Source of the DNA: Clostridia bacterium
GTDB taxonomy: Bacteria > Bacillota > Clostridia > Christensenellales > Borkfalkiaceae
DNA: 11,822 nucleotides
Assembly: GCA_900770685.1 (NCBI GenBank)
Contig: CAAGLC010000020.1
Location: forward strand, 1-11,822
Reading direction: 5' to 3'
The position numbers were made by a program, and so were the translations under genes. Shown here piece by piece: positions 1 through 7,255 of the stretch. Under the pieces are notes generated by a model. The model made no database searches. It was not told where the DNA came from and was given only the letters and a program-made list of their open reading frames with translations. Position 1 is the first letter of the stretch; every line of letters starts with the position of its first letter.

Positions 1-498
1 CCACTCTTCCTTTTTGCGTTGGATTACTTGATAGTTTATACTTCCACGCGGACAACAAGATAATAGAAAGTTAAAATCTTTTAGTTTATTGCGAATCTTG
101 TCGTTGGGGTCTTCAACCACTATCTTCGGTCTGCGATACGCATTATATAAGGTTATAAAGCATTTCCAACTGTATGCCATCAAGTTTTGCTTTGCGGCGC
201 GTTTGCAATACCTACGCCAACATAACCTTATAGACGATTGATGTTTACACATTTGAAACTCTTCCCACTTAAAATCGGGAATTAGATATCCTTCCCCTGC
301 TTTCGCCCTTTCGGGGAATAATAAAGAAGAAATTTCTTCTTCACTCATTGACTTTACGTCATCATAATTAAGTTCTAGAGTTCGAAAACGCTTTAGCACA
401 GTAAAAACAGTCATTCGAGAACAACTGCAAAGGGTAGCGATTTGCTCTTGTTTATTGCCTTTTTCGTAATATTCAATGATTAATTTGTAATTTTTCAT
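1..498 (-). CDS. IS21/IstA-like transposase, N-terminal part (cut by left window edge)
   Basis: An open frame of 166 codons starts at ATG 498 and runs off the left edge with no stop. An AGGAGG ribosome binding site lies 6 nt upstream (505-510). Residues about 1-40 form a helix-turn-helix region (KGNKQEQIATLCSCSRMTVF) of the type that opens IstA proteins. Next comes the typical acidic 'MSEEEISSLLFPER' stretch, then a segment matching the IstA pattern of P-x-(F/Y)-x-(W/Y)-E followed by L-x-W-x-x-Y and a Y-N-A-Y-R-like end (to about residue 123). IstA binds the ends of IS21-family elements and carries out DDE-type strand transfer with the ATPase IstB. After residue 123 the sequence does not resemble the usual IstA path towards a 'VDWAG' catalytic aspartate; it is basic and has a Cys pair (SCCPRG). 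IS21 N-terminal assignment is by recognised pattern. The full-length function is unknown because the C-terminus is outside the window. It could be an intact divergent transposase, a remnant or a small derived DNA-binding protein. Confidence 0.65.
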   Translation of the reverse strand, partial: MKNYKLIIEYYEKGNKQEQIATLCSCSRMTVFTVLKRFRTLELNYDDVKSMSEEEISSLLFPERAKAGEGYLIPDFKWEEFQMCKHQSSIRLCWRRYCKRAAKQNLMAYSWKCFITLYNAYRRPKIVVEDPNDKIRNKLKDFNFLLSCCPRGSINYQVIQRKKEEW

Positions 499-573
499 AA
501 AAAACCTCCTTTTTGTCGCCCTTTTTTACCCATAGCGGTAGATACAGAAAAATGTAAAATTTGAGGAACCACC

Positions 574-619
574 CCGTTTTTTTGACCGATTTTTGACTTT
601 GTAAGAGATTTTTAAGAGA
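574..619. repeat. Two phased short direct-repeat pairs, possible IS21-type element end
   Basis: TTTTTGAC occurs at 579-586 and 590-597, each preceded by a CCG-type triplet, with an 11-bp period. Immediately beyond, TAAGAGA occurs at 602-608 and 613-619, again 11 bp apart. On the minus strand the first pair reads GTCAAAAA twice, upstream of the IstA-like gene. IS21-family ends commonly carry several transposase-binding repeats containing GTCAA-like motifs, so this may be the transposase-proximal end. A clear TG...CA terminus is not visible, so the exact boundary is not assigned. Confidence 0.4.
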
Positions 620-654
620 AAAAAAGTAGTCACTCTCCGAGAAGAATGACTACT
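619..654 (-). terminator. Rho-independent terminator of ppdK
   Basis: An 8-bp perfect inverted repeat, AGTAGTCA (625-632) and TGACTACT (647-654), encloses a 14-nt loop. Read on the minus strand it is followed by an uninterrupted T run (624 to 619). It lies 56 nt past the ppdK stop codon. It is oriented to end the ppdK transcript before the IstA-like gene. Confidence 0.85.
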
Positions 655-709
655 AAAACCTTATTTTTTAATTAAAAATTGAATTTTTACCGCTTTTTGG
701 TGCTATTTC

Positions 710-3349
710 TTAGCCCCTAGGATTACGGATATTAGCTTGTGCAGCTGCAAGTCTTGCAATCGGAACTCTGAACGGAGAGCAAGAAACGTAATCCAAACCG
801 ATTTCGTGACAGAATTCGATAGATGAAGGATCACCACCGTGTTCGCCACAAATACCACAATGGATATCTTTTCTCTCTTCTTTACCCATCTTAACAGCCA
901 TATCCATAAGTCTACCAACGCCGTTGGTGTCAAGTCTAGCAAACGGATCGGATTCGTAAATCTTAGCCTGATAGTATGAAGGTAAGAACTTACCAGCGTC
1001 GTCACGAGAGAAACCAAAGGTCATTTGAGTTAAGTCGTTAGTACCAAAACAGAAGAATTCAGCTTCTTTTGCAATTTGGTCAGCAGTTAACGCTGCTCTT
1101 GGAATTTCAATCATAGTACCAACTTCGTATTTTAACGAAACGCCTGCTTCTTTAATAACTGCTTCTGCGGTGTTAACAACAAATTGTTTAACGAAAGCAA
1201 GTTCTTTAATTTCGCCAACTAACGGAATCATAATTTCCGGAACTACGTTCCAATCGGGATGACGTTTAGAAACTGCGATTGCTGCCTTAATAACTGCCTT
1301 GGTTTGCATTTCTGCGATTTCAGGATAGGTTACTGCTAAACGGCAACCACGGTGTCCCATCATAGGATTGGTTTCGTGGAGTCCTGCGATAATTTGCTTA
1401 ATGTCTTCAACTTTCTTGCCTTGAGCGTCTGCAAGAGCCTTAATTTCTGCTTCTTCAGTCGGAACGAATTCGTGAAGCGGTGGGTCAAGGAATCTGATGG
1501 TTACGGGGTAACCTTTGAGCGCTTCCATAAGACCTTCAAAGTCTGCTTGTTGCATAGGTTCGATTTTATCGAGAGCCGATTTTCTTTCTTCGGCAGTTTC
1601 AGAACAAATCATTTCACGGAATTTATCGATTCTGCCAGGTCCGAAGAACATATGCTCGGTACGGCAAAGACCAATACCTTGAGCGCCAAGTTCTGCCGCT
1701 CTTTCAGCATCTTCAGGAGTATCTGCGTTAGTTCTAACGCCTAAAGCCTTATATTTATCGGCAAGTTTCATAATTCTTCCGAAATATCCACTGTTAGGAT
1801 CTGCAGGTACGGTTTTGATGCAAACGTCGTAAATATTACCGGTAGAACCGTCGAGCGAAAGTTCGTCACCCTCACGGAAAATTTTACCTGCAAGTTCAAA
1901 GAATTTTTCTTCTTCGTGCATCTTAATGTCACCACAACCTGAAACGCAACAAGTACCCATACCACGAGCAACAACGGCTGCGTGTGAAGTTTGTCCGCCA
2001 CGAACGGTTAAAATACCTTGAGCGTATTTCATACCTTCGATATCTTCAGGAGAGGTTTCTAAACGAACTAAGATAACCTTTTCGCCTTTCTTTCCGAGTT
2101 CAACTGCATCTTCAGGAGTAAATACGATAGTACCTGCGGCAGCGCCGGGAGATGCGGCAATACCCTTACCTACAACGTTGTTTTTATCAGCGTCTTTTAA
2201 CGACTTAGCGTCAAAGGTGGGGTGTAATAACATATCAAGCGTTTTAGCGTCGATTTGTAAAAGTGCTTGTTCTTCGGTAATCATACCTTCGTCGATAAGA
2301 TCGCAAGCGATTCTGATTGCAGCGGCTGCAGTTCTCTTACCGTTTCTGGTTTGAAGCATATAGAGTTTGCCTTTTTCAATGGTGAATTCCATATCTTGCA
2401 TATCTCTATAGTGGTTTTCTAAAGTTTCGCAAATTTTAAGGAATTGTTCGTAAACTTCGGGTAAAACTTCTGCCATTTTAGAAATTGGCATTGGTGTTCT
2501 AACGCCGGCAACAACGTCTTCGCCTTGAGCGTTCATTAAGAATTCACCCATAAGTCCTTTTTCACCGGTTGCAGGGTTACGAGTAAATGCAACGCCCGTT
2601 CCGCAATCGTCACCCATGTTTCCGAAAGCCATCATTTGAACGTTAACTGCCGTTCCCCAGCTATACGGAATATCGTGATCCATTCTGTAAATGTTTGCTC
2701 TTGGGTTATCCCACGAACGGAAAACTGCCTTGATTGCGCCGAAAAGTTGTTCTTTCGGATCGCTCGGGAAGTCCGTTCCGAGTTTTGCTTTGTATTCTGC
2801 TTTGAATTGATTTGCAAGTTCTTTTAAATCTTCTGCGGTAAGATCAACGTCGAAAGTTACGCCTTTACTTTCCTTCATCTTATCGATAAGTTCTTCGAAG
2901 TACTTTTTACCAACTTCCATAACGACGTCGGAATACATTTGAATAAATCTTCTATAGCAGTCCCACGCCCATCTTGCATTGCCGGATTTTTCAGCAATTA
3001 CTTCAACAACTTCTTCATTTAAGCCGAGGTTTAAAATGGTGTCCATCATACCGGGCATTGATGCTCTTGCACCAGAACGAACGGAAACGAGAAGTGGATT
3101 TTCTTTATCGCCGAATTTTTTACCGGTGATATTTTCCATCTTTTCAATGTTTTCCATTATTTCTGCTTTGATGCTTTCGTTAATCTGTCTTCCGTCTTCG
3201 TAATACTTCGTGCACGCTTCGGTGCTGATAGTAAAACCTTGAGGTACGGGAAGACCGATTTTGGTCATCTCTGCGAGGTTTGCGCCTTTTCCGCCCAATA
3301 CTTCACGCATTGAAGCATTGCCTTCGCTAAACAAATATACGTATTTCAT
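710..3349 (-). CDS. ppdK: Pyruvate, phosphate dikinase
   Basis: The 879-residue protein interconverts ATP + pyruvate + phosphate with AMP + PEP + pyrophosphate in the cytoplasm. In fermentative Clostridia it often serves glycolysis or gluconeogenesis. It aligns along its full length with the recalled Clostridium symbiosum enzyme (about 874 residues). Domains in order: the N-terminal ATP-grasp nucleotide-binding domain (about 1-340, with GGKGANLAEM near residues 19-28 and SVRSGARASMPGMMDT near 90-105); the swivelling phosphohistidine domain (GGQTSHAAVVARGMGT, catalytic His456); and the C-terminal PEP/pyruvate TIM barrel (about 515-879, CGICGEHGG with catalytic Cys834). I chose ATG 3349 over the in-frame TTG at 3352 because it matches the family N-terminus and GGAGG lies 9 nt upstream (3359-3363). 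The gene has its own promoter and terminator, so it is monocistronic. Its regulatory kinase/phosphatase gene is not in the window. Confidence 0.98.
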   Translation of the reverse strand: MKYVYLFSEGNASMREVLGGKGANLAEMTKIGLPVPQGFTISTEACTKYYEDGRQINESIKAEIMENIEKMENITGKKFGDKENPLLVSVRSGARASMPGMMDTILNLGLNEEVVEVIAEKSGNARWAWDCYRRFIQMYSDVVMEVGKKYFEELIDKMKESKGVTFDVDLTAEDLKELANQFKAEYKAKLGTDFPSDPKEQLFGAIKAVFRSWDNPRANIYRMDHDIPYSWGTAVNVQMMAFGNMGDDCGTGVAFTRNPATGEKGLMGEFLMNAQGEDVVAGVRTPMPISKMAEVLPEVYEQFLKICETLENHYRDMQDMEFTIEKGKLYMLQTRNGKRTAAAAIRIACDLIDEGMITEEQALLQIDAKTLDMLLHPTFDAKSLKDADKNNVVGKGIAASPGAAAGTIVFTPEDAVELGKKGEKVILVRLETSPEDIEGMKYAQGILTVRGGQTSHAAVVARGMGTCCVSGCGDIKMHEEEKFFELAGKIFREGDELSLDGSTGNIYDVCIKTVPADPNSGYFGRIMKLADKYKALGVRTNADTPEDAERAAELGAQGIGLCRTEHMFFGPGRIDKFREMICSETAEERKSALDKIEPMQQADFEGLMEALKGYPVTIRFLDPPLHEFVPTEEAEIKALADAQGKKVEDIKQIIAGLHETNPMMGHRGCRLAVTYPEIAEMQTKAVIKAAIAVSKRHPDWNVVPEIMIPLVGEIKELAFVKQFVVNTAEAVIKEAGVSLKYEVGTMIEIPRAALTADQIAKEAEFFCFGTNDLTQMTFGFSRDDAGKFLPSYYQAKIYESDPFARLDTNGVGRLMDMAVKMGKEERKDIHCGICGEHGGDPSSIEFCHEIGLDYVSCSPFRVPIARLAAAQANIRNPRG

Positions 3350-3404
3350 CAACTTTATCCTCCATTTTTTTGAAATGAAATATACTTTTATTTTTAACTA
3401 TTTT

Positions 3405-3433
3405 ATTTTACACTAAAAAAAATTTTTTTTCAA
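3405..3433 (-). promoter_or_regulatory. Sigma-A-type promoter of ppdK
   Basis: On the minus strand, TTGAAA (3433-3428) is separated by exactly 17 bp from TAAAAT (3410-3405). The expected transcription start is near 3398, giving a leader of about 50 nt before the ppdK start. The spacer contains a perfect A8T8 tract (3423-3430 and 3415-3422 on the minus strand), which should give intrinsically curved DNA between the two promoter boxes. No operator was recognised. Confidence 0.75.
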
Positions 3434-3491
3434 CCTTTCTATCGTGTTTTTGTGCTTTTTTATGCAAATTTTTATAGAGCAGTACTTGATT

Positions 3492-4202
3492 TTACACTAA
3501 GTTCAGCAGTTCCTTAAAAGACGTGATTTGTTCTTCGCATTTATTAACCAAATAGTAATTCAAAAGCCTTAACGGTTTAACAAAATCCGCTTGTCTTAAC
3601 TCGCCGAGCGAAACTCCTTTTAATATTCTAAAAGTTTCTACGTTAATTTCTCTCCCCTTACCGTCAAAGCAGTCTTCACAATAAAAACAACCACTATTAT
3701 AATCGAAAAACGCTCTATCAAACTCTTCGCAACCACAACGGGCGCAACAATTGAGATTAAGCGCATAGCCGGTTTCTTTTAGCGATTGCAAAAGGAACTT
3801 AGTTAAAACGAAAGTCGGCTCTTTTTCCGAATACGCAAGTTCTTTTAGCCCTTCTATCACCGTAAAAAACAGTTCTTTATCTACAATATTTTCCTTAGAA
3901 AATCTTAAAACGAACTCTAAAATAGTTGCGCCTGCATAATATTTTATTAAATTTTCCCTTAACGGATAAAAGCTCTCGATTAGCGTTGCCCCTATTACCG
4001 TTCTTTTATTCGACGAACTCGATAAAACGAATTCGGCAAAACAAAAAGGCTCGGACGCAAACTTTAACTTTGCTCCTGCCTTTTTAACGCCTTTTATTTT
4101 AGCGGAAATCAACCCTTTTTCAAGAGTGAACACGGTAAGGATTTTATCGTTCTCTCCGTACGAAATTCCTTTTAATACTATTCCGCTTAATTTTTCTTCC
4201 AT
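3492..4202 (-). CDS. recO: DNA repair protein RecO
   Basis: The 236-residue protein fits the usual RecO length. RecO anneals ssDNA and, with RecR and RecF, loads RecA onto SSB-coated DNA in RecFOR recombination repair. The N-terminus (about 1-80) has the RecO OB-fold pattern, with 'GIVLKGISYGENDKIL' followed by 'FTLEKGLISAKIKGVKK'. A Cys cluster in the middle (Cys152, 153, 156, 158 and Cys172, 175, 178) matches the zinc-binding site in many Gram-positive RecO proteins. The rest is the helical C-terminal domain. The start ATG 4202 lies 1 nt after the stop codon of the small yqzL-like gene, with only a weak AAGAG-like ribosome binding site inside that gene. Translation is therefore probably coupled. 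No terminator is evident after it, only the ppdK promoter region. Confidence 0.95.
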   Translation of the reverse strand: MEEKLSGIVLKGISYGENDKILTVFTLEKGLISAKIKGVKKAGAKLKFASEPFCFAEFVLSSSSNKRTVIGATLIESFYPLRENLIKYYAGATILEFVLRFSKENIVDKELFFTVIEGLKELAYSEKEPTFVLTKFLLQSLKETGYALNLNCCARCGCEEFDRAFFDYNSGCFYCEDCFDGKGREINVETFRILKGVSLGELRQADFVKPLRLLNYYLVNKCEEQITSFKELLNLV

Positions 4203-4203
4203 A

Positions 4204-4317
4204 CTATTTCTCTTTAGACCGTTTATACTTTAAATAATATGATATTTCGCCCGTTTTTTCAAACATTTCCCACGCTTCTTTTTGGCTCTTAGTTAAATCG
4301 TTTTGCAAATCCTTCAT
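4204..4317 (-). CDS. yqzL: YqzL-like small protein between era and recO
   Basis: A 37-residue open frame starts at ATG 4317, with GGAGG (4324-4328) 6 nt upstream, and stops at TAG 4204-4206, 1 nt before the recO start. The core SQKEAWEMFEKTGEISYYL has the W-x-x-F-x-x-T-G-x-I-x-x-Y-L pattern I associate with the tiny Bacillus YqzL family, encoded at the same position between era and recO. Its role is unknown to me; it is a short, charged, probably cytoplasmic peptide. Evidence that it is real: a strong ribosome binding site, conserved position, family-like core and tight spacing. Small genes of this size are easily missed by annotation pipelines. Confidence 0.8.
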   Translation of the reverse strand: MKDLQNDLTKSQKEAWEMFEKTGEISYYLKYKRSKEK

Positions 4318-4366
4318 ATTTTGCCTCCACGATTTAAGTATGCGAAATATCTTAGGTTTTATTCCT

Positions 4367-5251
4367 TTATTCTTGTTCGCTATAACCGTGTTCTTTGAGC
4401 AAGAACGCGCTATTTCTCCAATCTTCTTCCACCTTAACGTAAGTGGTTAAAAAGACTTTTTTCCCTAAAAACTTTTCCATCTCCGCTCTAGCGAACGAAG
4501 AAACTTCCTTTATAGCCTTTCCACCTTTACCTATTAAAATTGCCTTATGGTTGGGTTTTTCACAAACTATATCTAAATCAACTTCGTAAACCTTTTTATC
4601 TTCCCTTAAGCAAAATTTATTGATTATAACGGCGACTCCGTGTGGAATTTCCGCTTGAAATTTAAGAAGAATTTTTTCTCTCATAATTTCTTTAATCATA
4701 AATTTTTCCGATTTGTCGGAAATTACGTCGTCACTAAACAAAGGCTCGCCTTCCGGGAGAACGCTTTTGATAACTTTGATTAACTCTTTTAGATTTTTGC
4801 CCTTTCTCGCCGAAACGGGAACGACATCTTCACACAAACTGCCAAGTTCCGAGATTTCTGAAATCAATAGTCTTTCCGGAGTTATATCAATTTTTGTCAA
4901 AACGATTATTGCAGGAATATCTAACGAAGTGAATTTTTTTGCGAGTTGCTTGTCCTTTTCACCCACACCCTCGTGCGCGTCTATAACGAATAAAACGGCA
5001 TCAACGTCTAAAACGGAAGTTTCTGCGTTCTTTTGCATAAAAGAATTAAGCAAGTTTTCCGCTTTATATAATCCCGGCGTATCCACGAACACTATTTGGT
5101 AGTCTTCGCCGTTTTTAATTCCTAGTATTCTTTCTCTCGTCGTTTGTGGCTTAGGCGATACGATGGAAACTTTTTCTCCTACGAGTACGTTAATTAGCGT
5201 ACTTTTACCGGCGTTTGCCCTACCAATTACGGCAACCGAACCGCTTCTCAT
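4367..5251 (-). CDS. era: GTPase Era
   Basis: The 294-residue protein has the standard Era length. Era binds 16S rRNA near its 3' end and assists 30S maturation, linking ribosome assembly to the cell cycle. GTPase motifs: G1 GRANAGKS (residues 10-17), G2 TTRE (38-41), G3 DTPG (57-60), G4 TKID (119-122), G5 SAR (147-149). The C-terminal type II KH domain carries GKGGKAIKEV (241-250). G1 reads GRANAGKS rather than the common GRPNVGKS, but the essential P-loop residues are intact. The start overlaps the ybeY stop (ATGA, 4-bp overlap), with a GAGGAG ribosome binding site inside ybeY, implying translational coupling. The yqzL-like gene follows 49 nt downstream. Confidence 0.97.
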   Translation of the reverse strand: MRSGSVAVIGRANAGKSTLINVLVGEKVSIVSPKPQTTRERILGIKNGEDYQIVFVDTPGLYKAENLLNSFMQKNAETSVLDVDAVLFVIDAHEGVGEKDKQLAKKFTSLDIPAIIVLTKIDITPERLLISEISELGSLCEDVVPVSARKGKNLKELIKVIKSVLPEGEPLFSDDVISDKSEKFMIKEIMREKILLKFQAEIPHGVAVIINKFCLREDKKVYEVDLDIVCEKPNHKAILIGKGGKAIKEVSSFARAEMEKFLGKKVFLTTYVKVEEDWRNSAFLLKEHGYSEQE

Positions 5252-5718
5252 CTATATTTCTCCTCAATGAGTTTAAGAATTTGCTTTTCTTTATCTCTCA
5301 TTTGCTTTTTATCTTCTTCCGTTTCGTGATCGTAGCCAAACAAGTGCAATAAACCGTGAATAATAAGATAAGTTCTTTCCACTTCCTCTCCGTGTCCAAA
5401 CTCTATCGCCTGCTCGCGAATTTTTTCTTCGCAAAGCACTACCGAGCCTAAGAAAATATATTTTCCATCCATTTCGGTAACGAAATTTTGTGGTTTTAGA
5501 CATACCCCTCTTATGCCTTCTAAGGTAGGATAACTCAAAACGTCGGTCACCTTGTCCACGCCTCTAGTTGCGTTGTTAAGATTGTGAATTTCTTCAGCCG
5601 AAGCAAAAACTAATTCTGCTTTAAGTTTTGCCTTTTGACCTAAAACGGTGTAAACGGCTTTTTCTATTTTTTTAAGGTTTATCTTTTTTTCTATGCTTTC
5701 AATTACTAACTTTCCCAT
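5248..5718 (-). CDS. ybeY: Endoribonuclease YbeY
   Basis: This 156-residue, zinc-dependent single-strand endoribonuclease acts in 16S rRNA 3'-end maturation and ribosome quality control. The signature H-G-x-L-H-L-x-G-Y-D-H lies at residues 121-131, with metal ligands His121, His125 and His131. The conserved 'TDVLSYP' segment is at residues 58-64. AAGGAT at 5727-5732 provides the ribosome binding site. The gene starts 16 nt after the pgpH-like stop and overlaps era by 4 bp. YbeY and Era interact functionally in other bacteria, consistent with their coupling here. Confidence 0.96.
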   Translation of the reverse strand: MGKLVIESIEKKINLKKIEKAVYTVLGQKAKLKAELVFASAEEIHNLNNATRGVDKVTDVLSYPTLEGIRGVCLKPQNFVTEMDGKYIFLGSVVLCEEKIREQAIEFGHGEEVERTYLIIHGLLHLFGYDHETEEDKKQMRDKEKQILKLIEEKYR

Positions 5719-5734
5719 AATATTTATCCTTAGT

Positions 5735-7252
5735 CTATTCCTGAGTTTTATCTTCCTTTTCTTCGCTTTTGTCTAAGTCAATACCATCAAGGCTTACCTT
5801 GGGATAATCCACCCTATTATGATAAACGCCCGACAAACTGTTTACGACGGAGTTTATTATAATGTTGAGTTCTTTTAAGGTTATTTCGCACTCGGTAAAT
5901 TGCCCTAATTCCATACGCTGATTGACTATCTTTTTAACGGCTTTCTTAACGTTTTCTCTCGACCTATCCTTAAGCGTTCTCGCAACCGCCTCACACCCGT
6001 CGGCTATCATAATGATTGCGGCGATTTTCGTTTGCGGTTTAGGTCCCGGATAGCAGTATTGAGAAATATCAACGTTTCCGTCGGTAAACTTCTTAGCCTT
6101 ATCGTAGAAGAACAAAATAGGCATAGTGCCGTGGTGTTGCATACAAACGTCCGCAATCTCTTTTGGCAATCTGTTCTTTAACGCAAGCGTATATCCGTCG
6201 TACGCGTGCGAACTTATTATGTTTGCAGAAAGTTCGGGAGTCAAATCGTCGTGCGGGTTGTTGCCGTTCATTTGATTTTCCTTAAAATATTCAGGGCGAC
6301 GGAGTTTTCCTATATCGTGATAATAGGCGCAAGTTCTTGCGAGCAACGCGTCCTCCCCGATTGCCGTTGCGCACGCTTCAGCAATGTTTGAAACGACTAT
6401 GGAGTGATTAAACGTTCCAGGCGCTTTAGAAATTACTCTCCTAATAATTCTCGCTTTATGATCGGTTAACTCGGCAAGTTTGAACGACGAAACCTTATTA
6501 AATATCGTTTCGCAAAACGGAAGTATTGCCATAAATAAGGTGGAAGTTAAAGGCCCTGACGCAATACTTGAAATAATATACGGAATAGTTAAATTTCCAC
6601 CAAATTCAACTATCGGCAAAACTACGCAAATTACCGAAGGTAATGAAATAAACAACCCGAGCAAAATGAGTTTCAATCTCGAATACACGTCTTTCATTGA
6701 ATAAATTGCAATTATTCCGGAAAATACGCCCATTGCCATTGAGAATATATAATCGTATTCGTTAAGCAACTTGGTTTGCAATATCATCATTGCAAAAGTA
6801 TCGAAGAAAAAGATGATTATGCAAAAGGCGTAATTAAAAAATACTGCCGTTTTGGTATTAGTTAAAAACAATATTAAAATACAGGCTAAGGCGAGCGGTC
6901 TTAAGTACAGATTTATAAAATTTCCAAAAACGAAACATATAATAAGCGATATTTCTATAACGAAAAATATCATTTCTGAGTTGACGGAGTTTTTTAGAAA
7001 ATCTCTATCCTCGAAATAAAAAAACAAAAATATTCCAACCGACATAAAAAACAATAAGATTATCAGGTTGAAAAACTTTACCGAGTTTTGCGAGAACTTG
7101 CTAAAATCTAACGCCGTATTCGTTTGGCATTGAACGTACACCCCCAAGACGAAGGTTAAAGCCAAAACTACGAAATTGGCAAAATAAACTAAAACGTTTA
7201 ACGCCCAGTCTTTTTTCGTCCATTTTAACAACTTATCTGATGTTTTTTCCAT
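5735..7252 (-). CDS. pgpH: PgpH-like membrane HD phosphodiesterase lacking the extracellular 7TMR-HDED domain
   Basis: The 505-residue protein has a multi-pass membrane half and a cytoplasmic HD-domain half. PgpH homologues hydrolyse the second messenger c-di-AMP and so affect osmotic and cell wall control. Segments: one N-terminal membrane helix (about 19-39), a short loop (about 40-60), then seven hydrophobic helices (about 62-245). The HD domain covers about 262-480, with His283 (FNHS), His312-Asp313 in YYHDIGK, His349, His373-His374 (QHHGT) and Asp418 (IADGCEA) as likely metal ligands. Classical PgpH proteins are about 700 residues and have a large extracellular 7TMR-HDED domain between helix 1 and the 7TM block; here only about 20 residues remain. 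The gene starts 3 nt after the yqfD stop, with GGAG inside yqfD. The c-di-AMP substrate is inferred from the family. Confidence 0.9.
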   Translation of the reverse strand: MEKTSDKLLKWTKKDWALNVLVYFANFVVLALTFVLGVYVQCQTNTALDFSKFSQNSVKFFNLIILLFFMSVGIFLFFYFEDRDFLKNSVNSEMIFFVIEISLIICFVFGNFINLYLRPLALACILILFLTNTKTAVFFNYAFCIIIFFFDTFAMMILQTKLLNEYDYIFSMAMGVFSGIIAIYSMKDVYSRLKLILLGLFISLPSVICVVLPIVEFGGNLTIPYIISSIASGPLTSTLFMAILPFCETIFNKVSSFKLAELTDHKARIIRRVISKAPGTFNHSIVVSNIAEACATAIGEDALLARTCAYYHDIGKLRRPEYFKENQMNGNNPHDDLTPELSANIISSHAYDGYTLALKNRLPKEIADVCMQHHGTMPILFFYDKAKKFTDGNVDISQYCYPGPKPQTKIAAIIMIADGCEAVARTLKDRSRENVKKAVKKIVNQRMELGQFTECEITLKELNIIINSVVNSLSGVYHNRVDYPKVSLDGIDLDKSEEKEDKTQE

Positions 7253-7255
7253 TTT

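Noticed and set aside
703..1017. Minus-strand frame of 104 codons overlapping the ppdK 3' end
   Set aside because: It is in a different frame over the conserved PPDK C-terminus and has no family resemblance.
1352..1744. Open plus-strand frame of 130 codons opposite ppdK
   Set aside because: It lies wholly antisense to the conserved PPDK coding sequence, resembles no family I know, and is explained as a shadow of that gene.
4713..5102. Plus-strand frame of 129 codons opposite era
   Set aside because: It is antisense to the Era GTPase domain and is Ser/Thr-rich as expected of a shadow frame.
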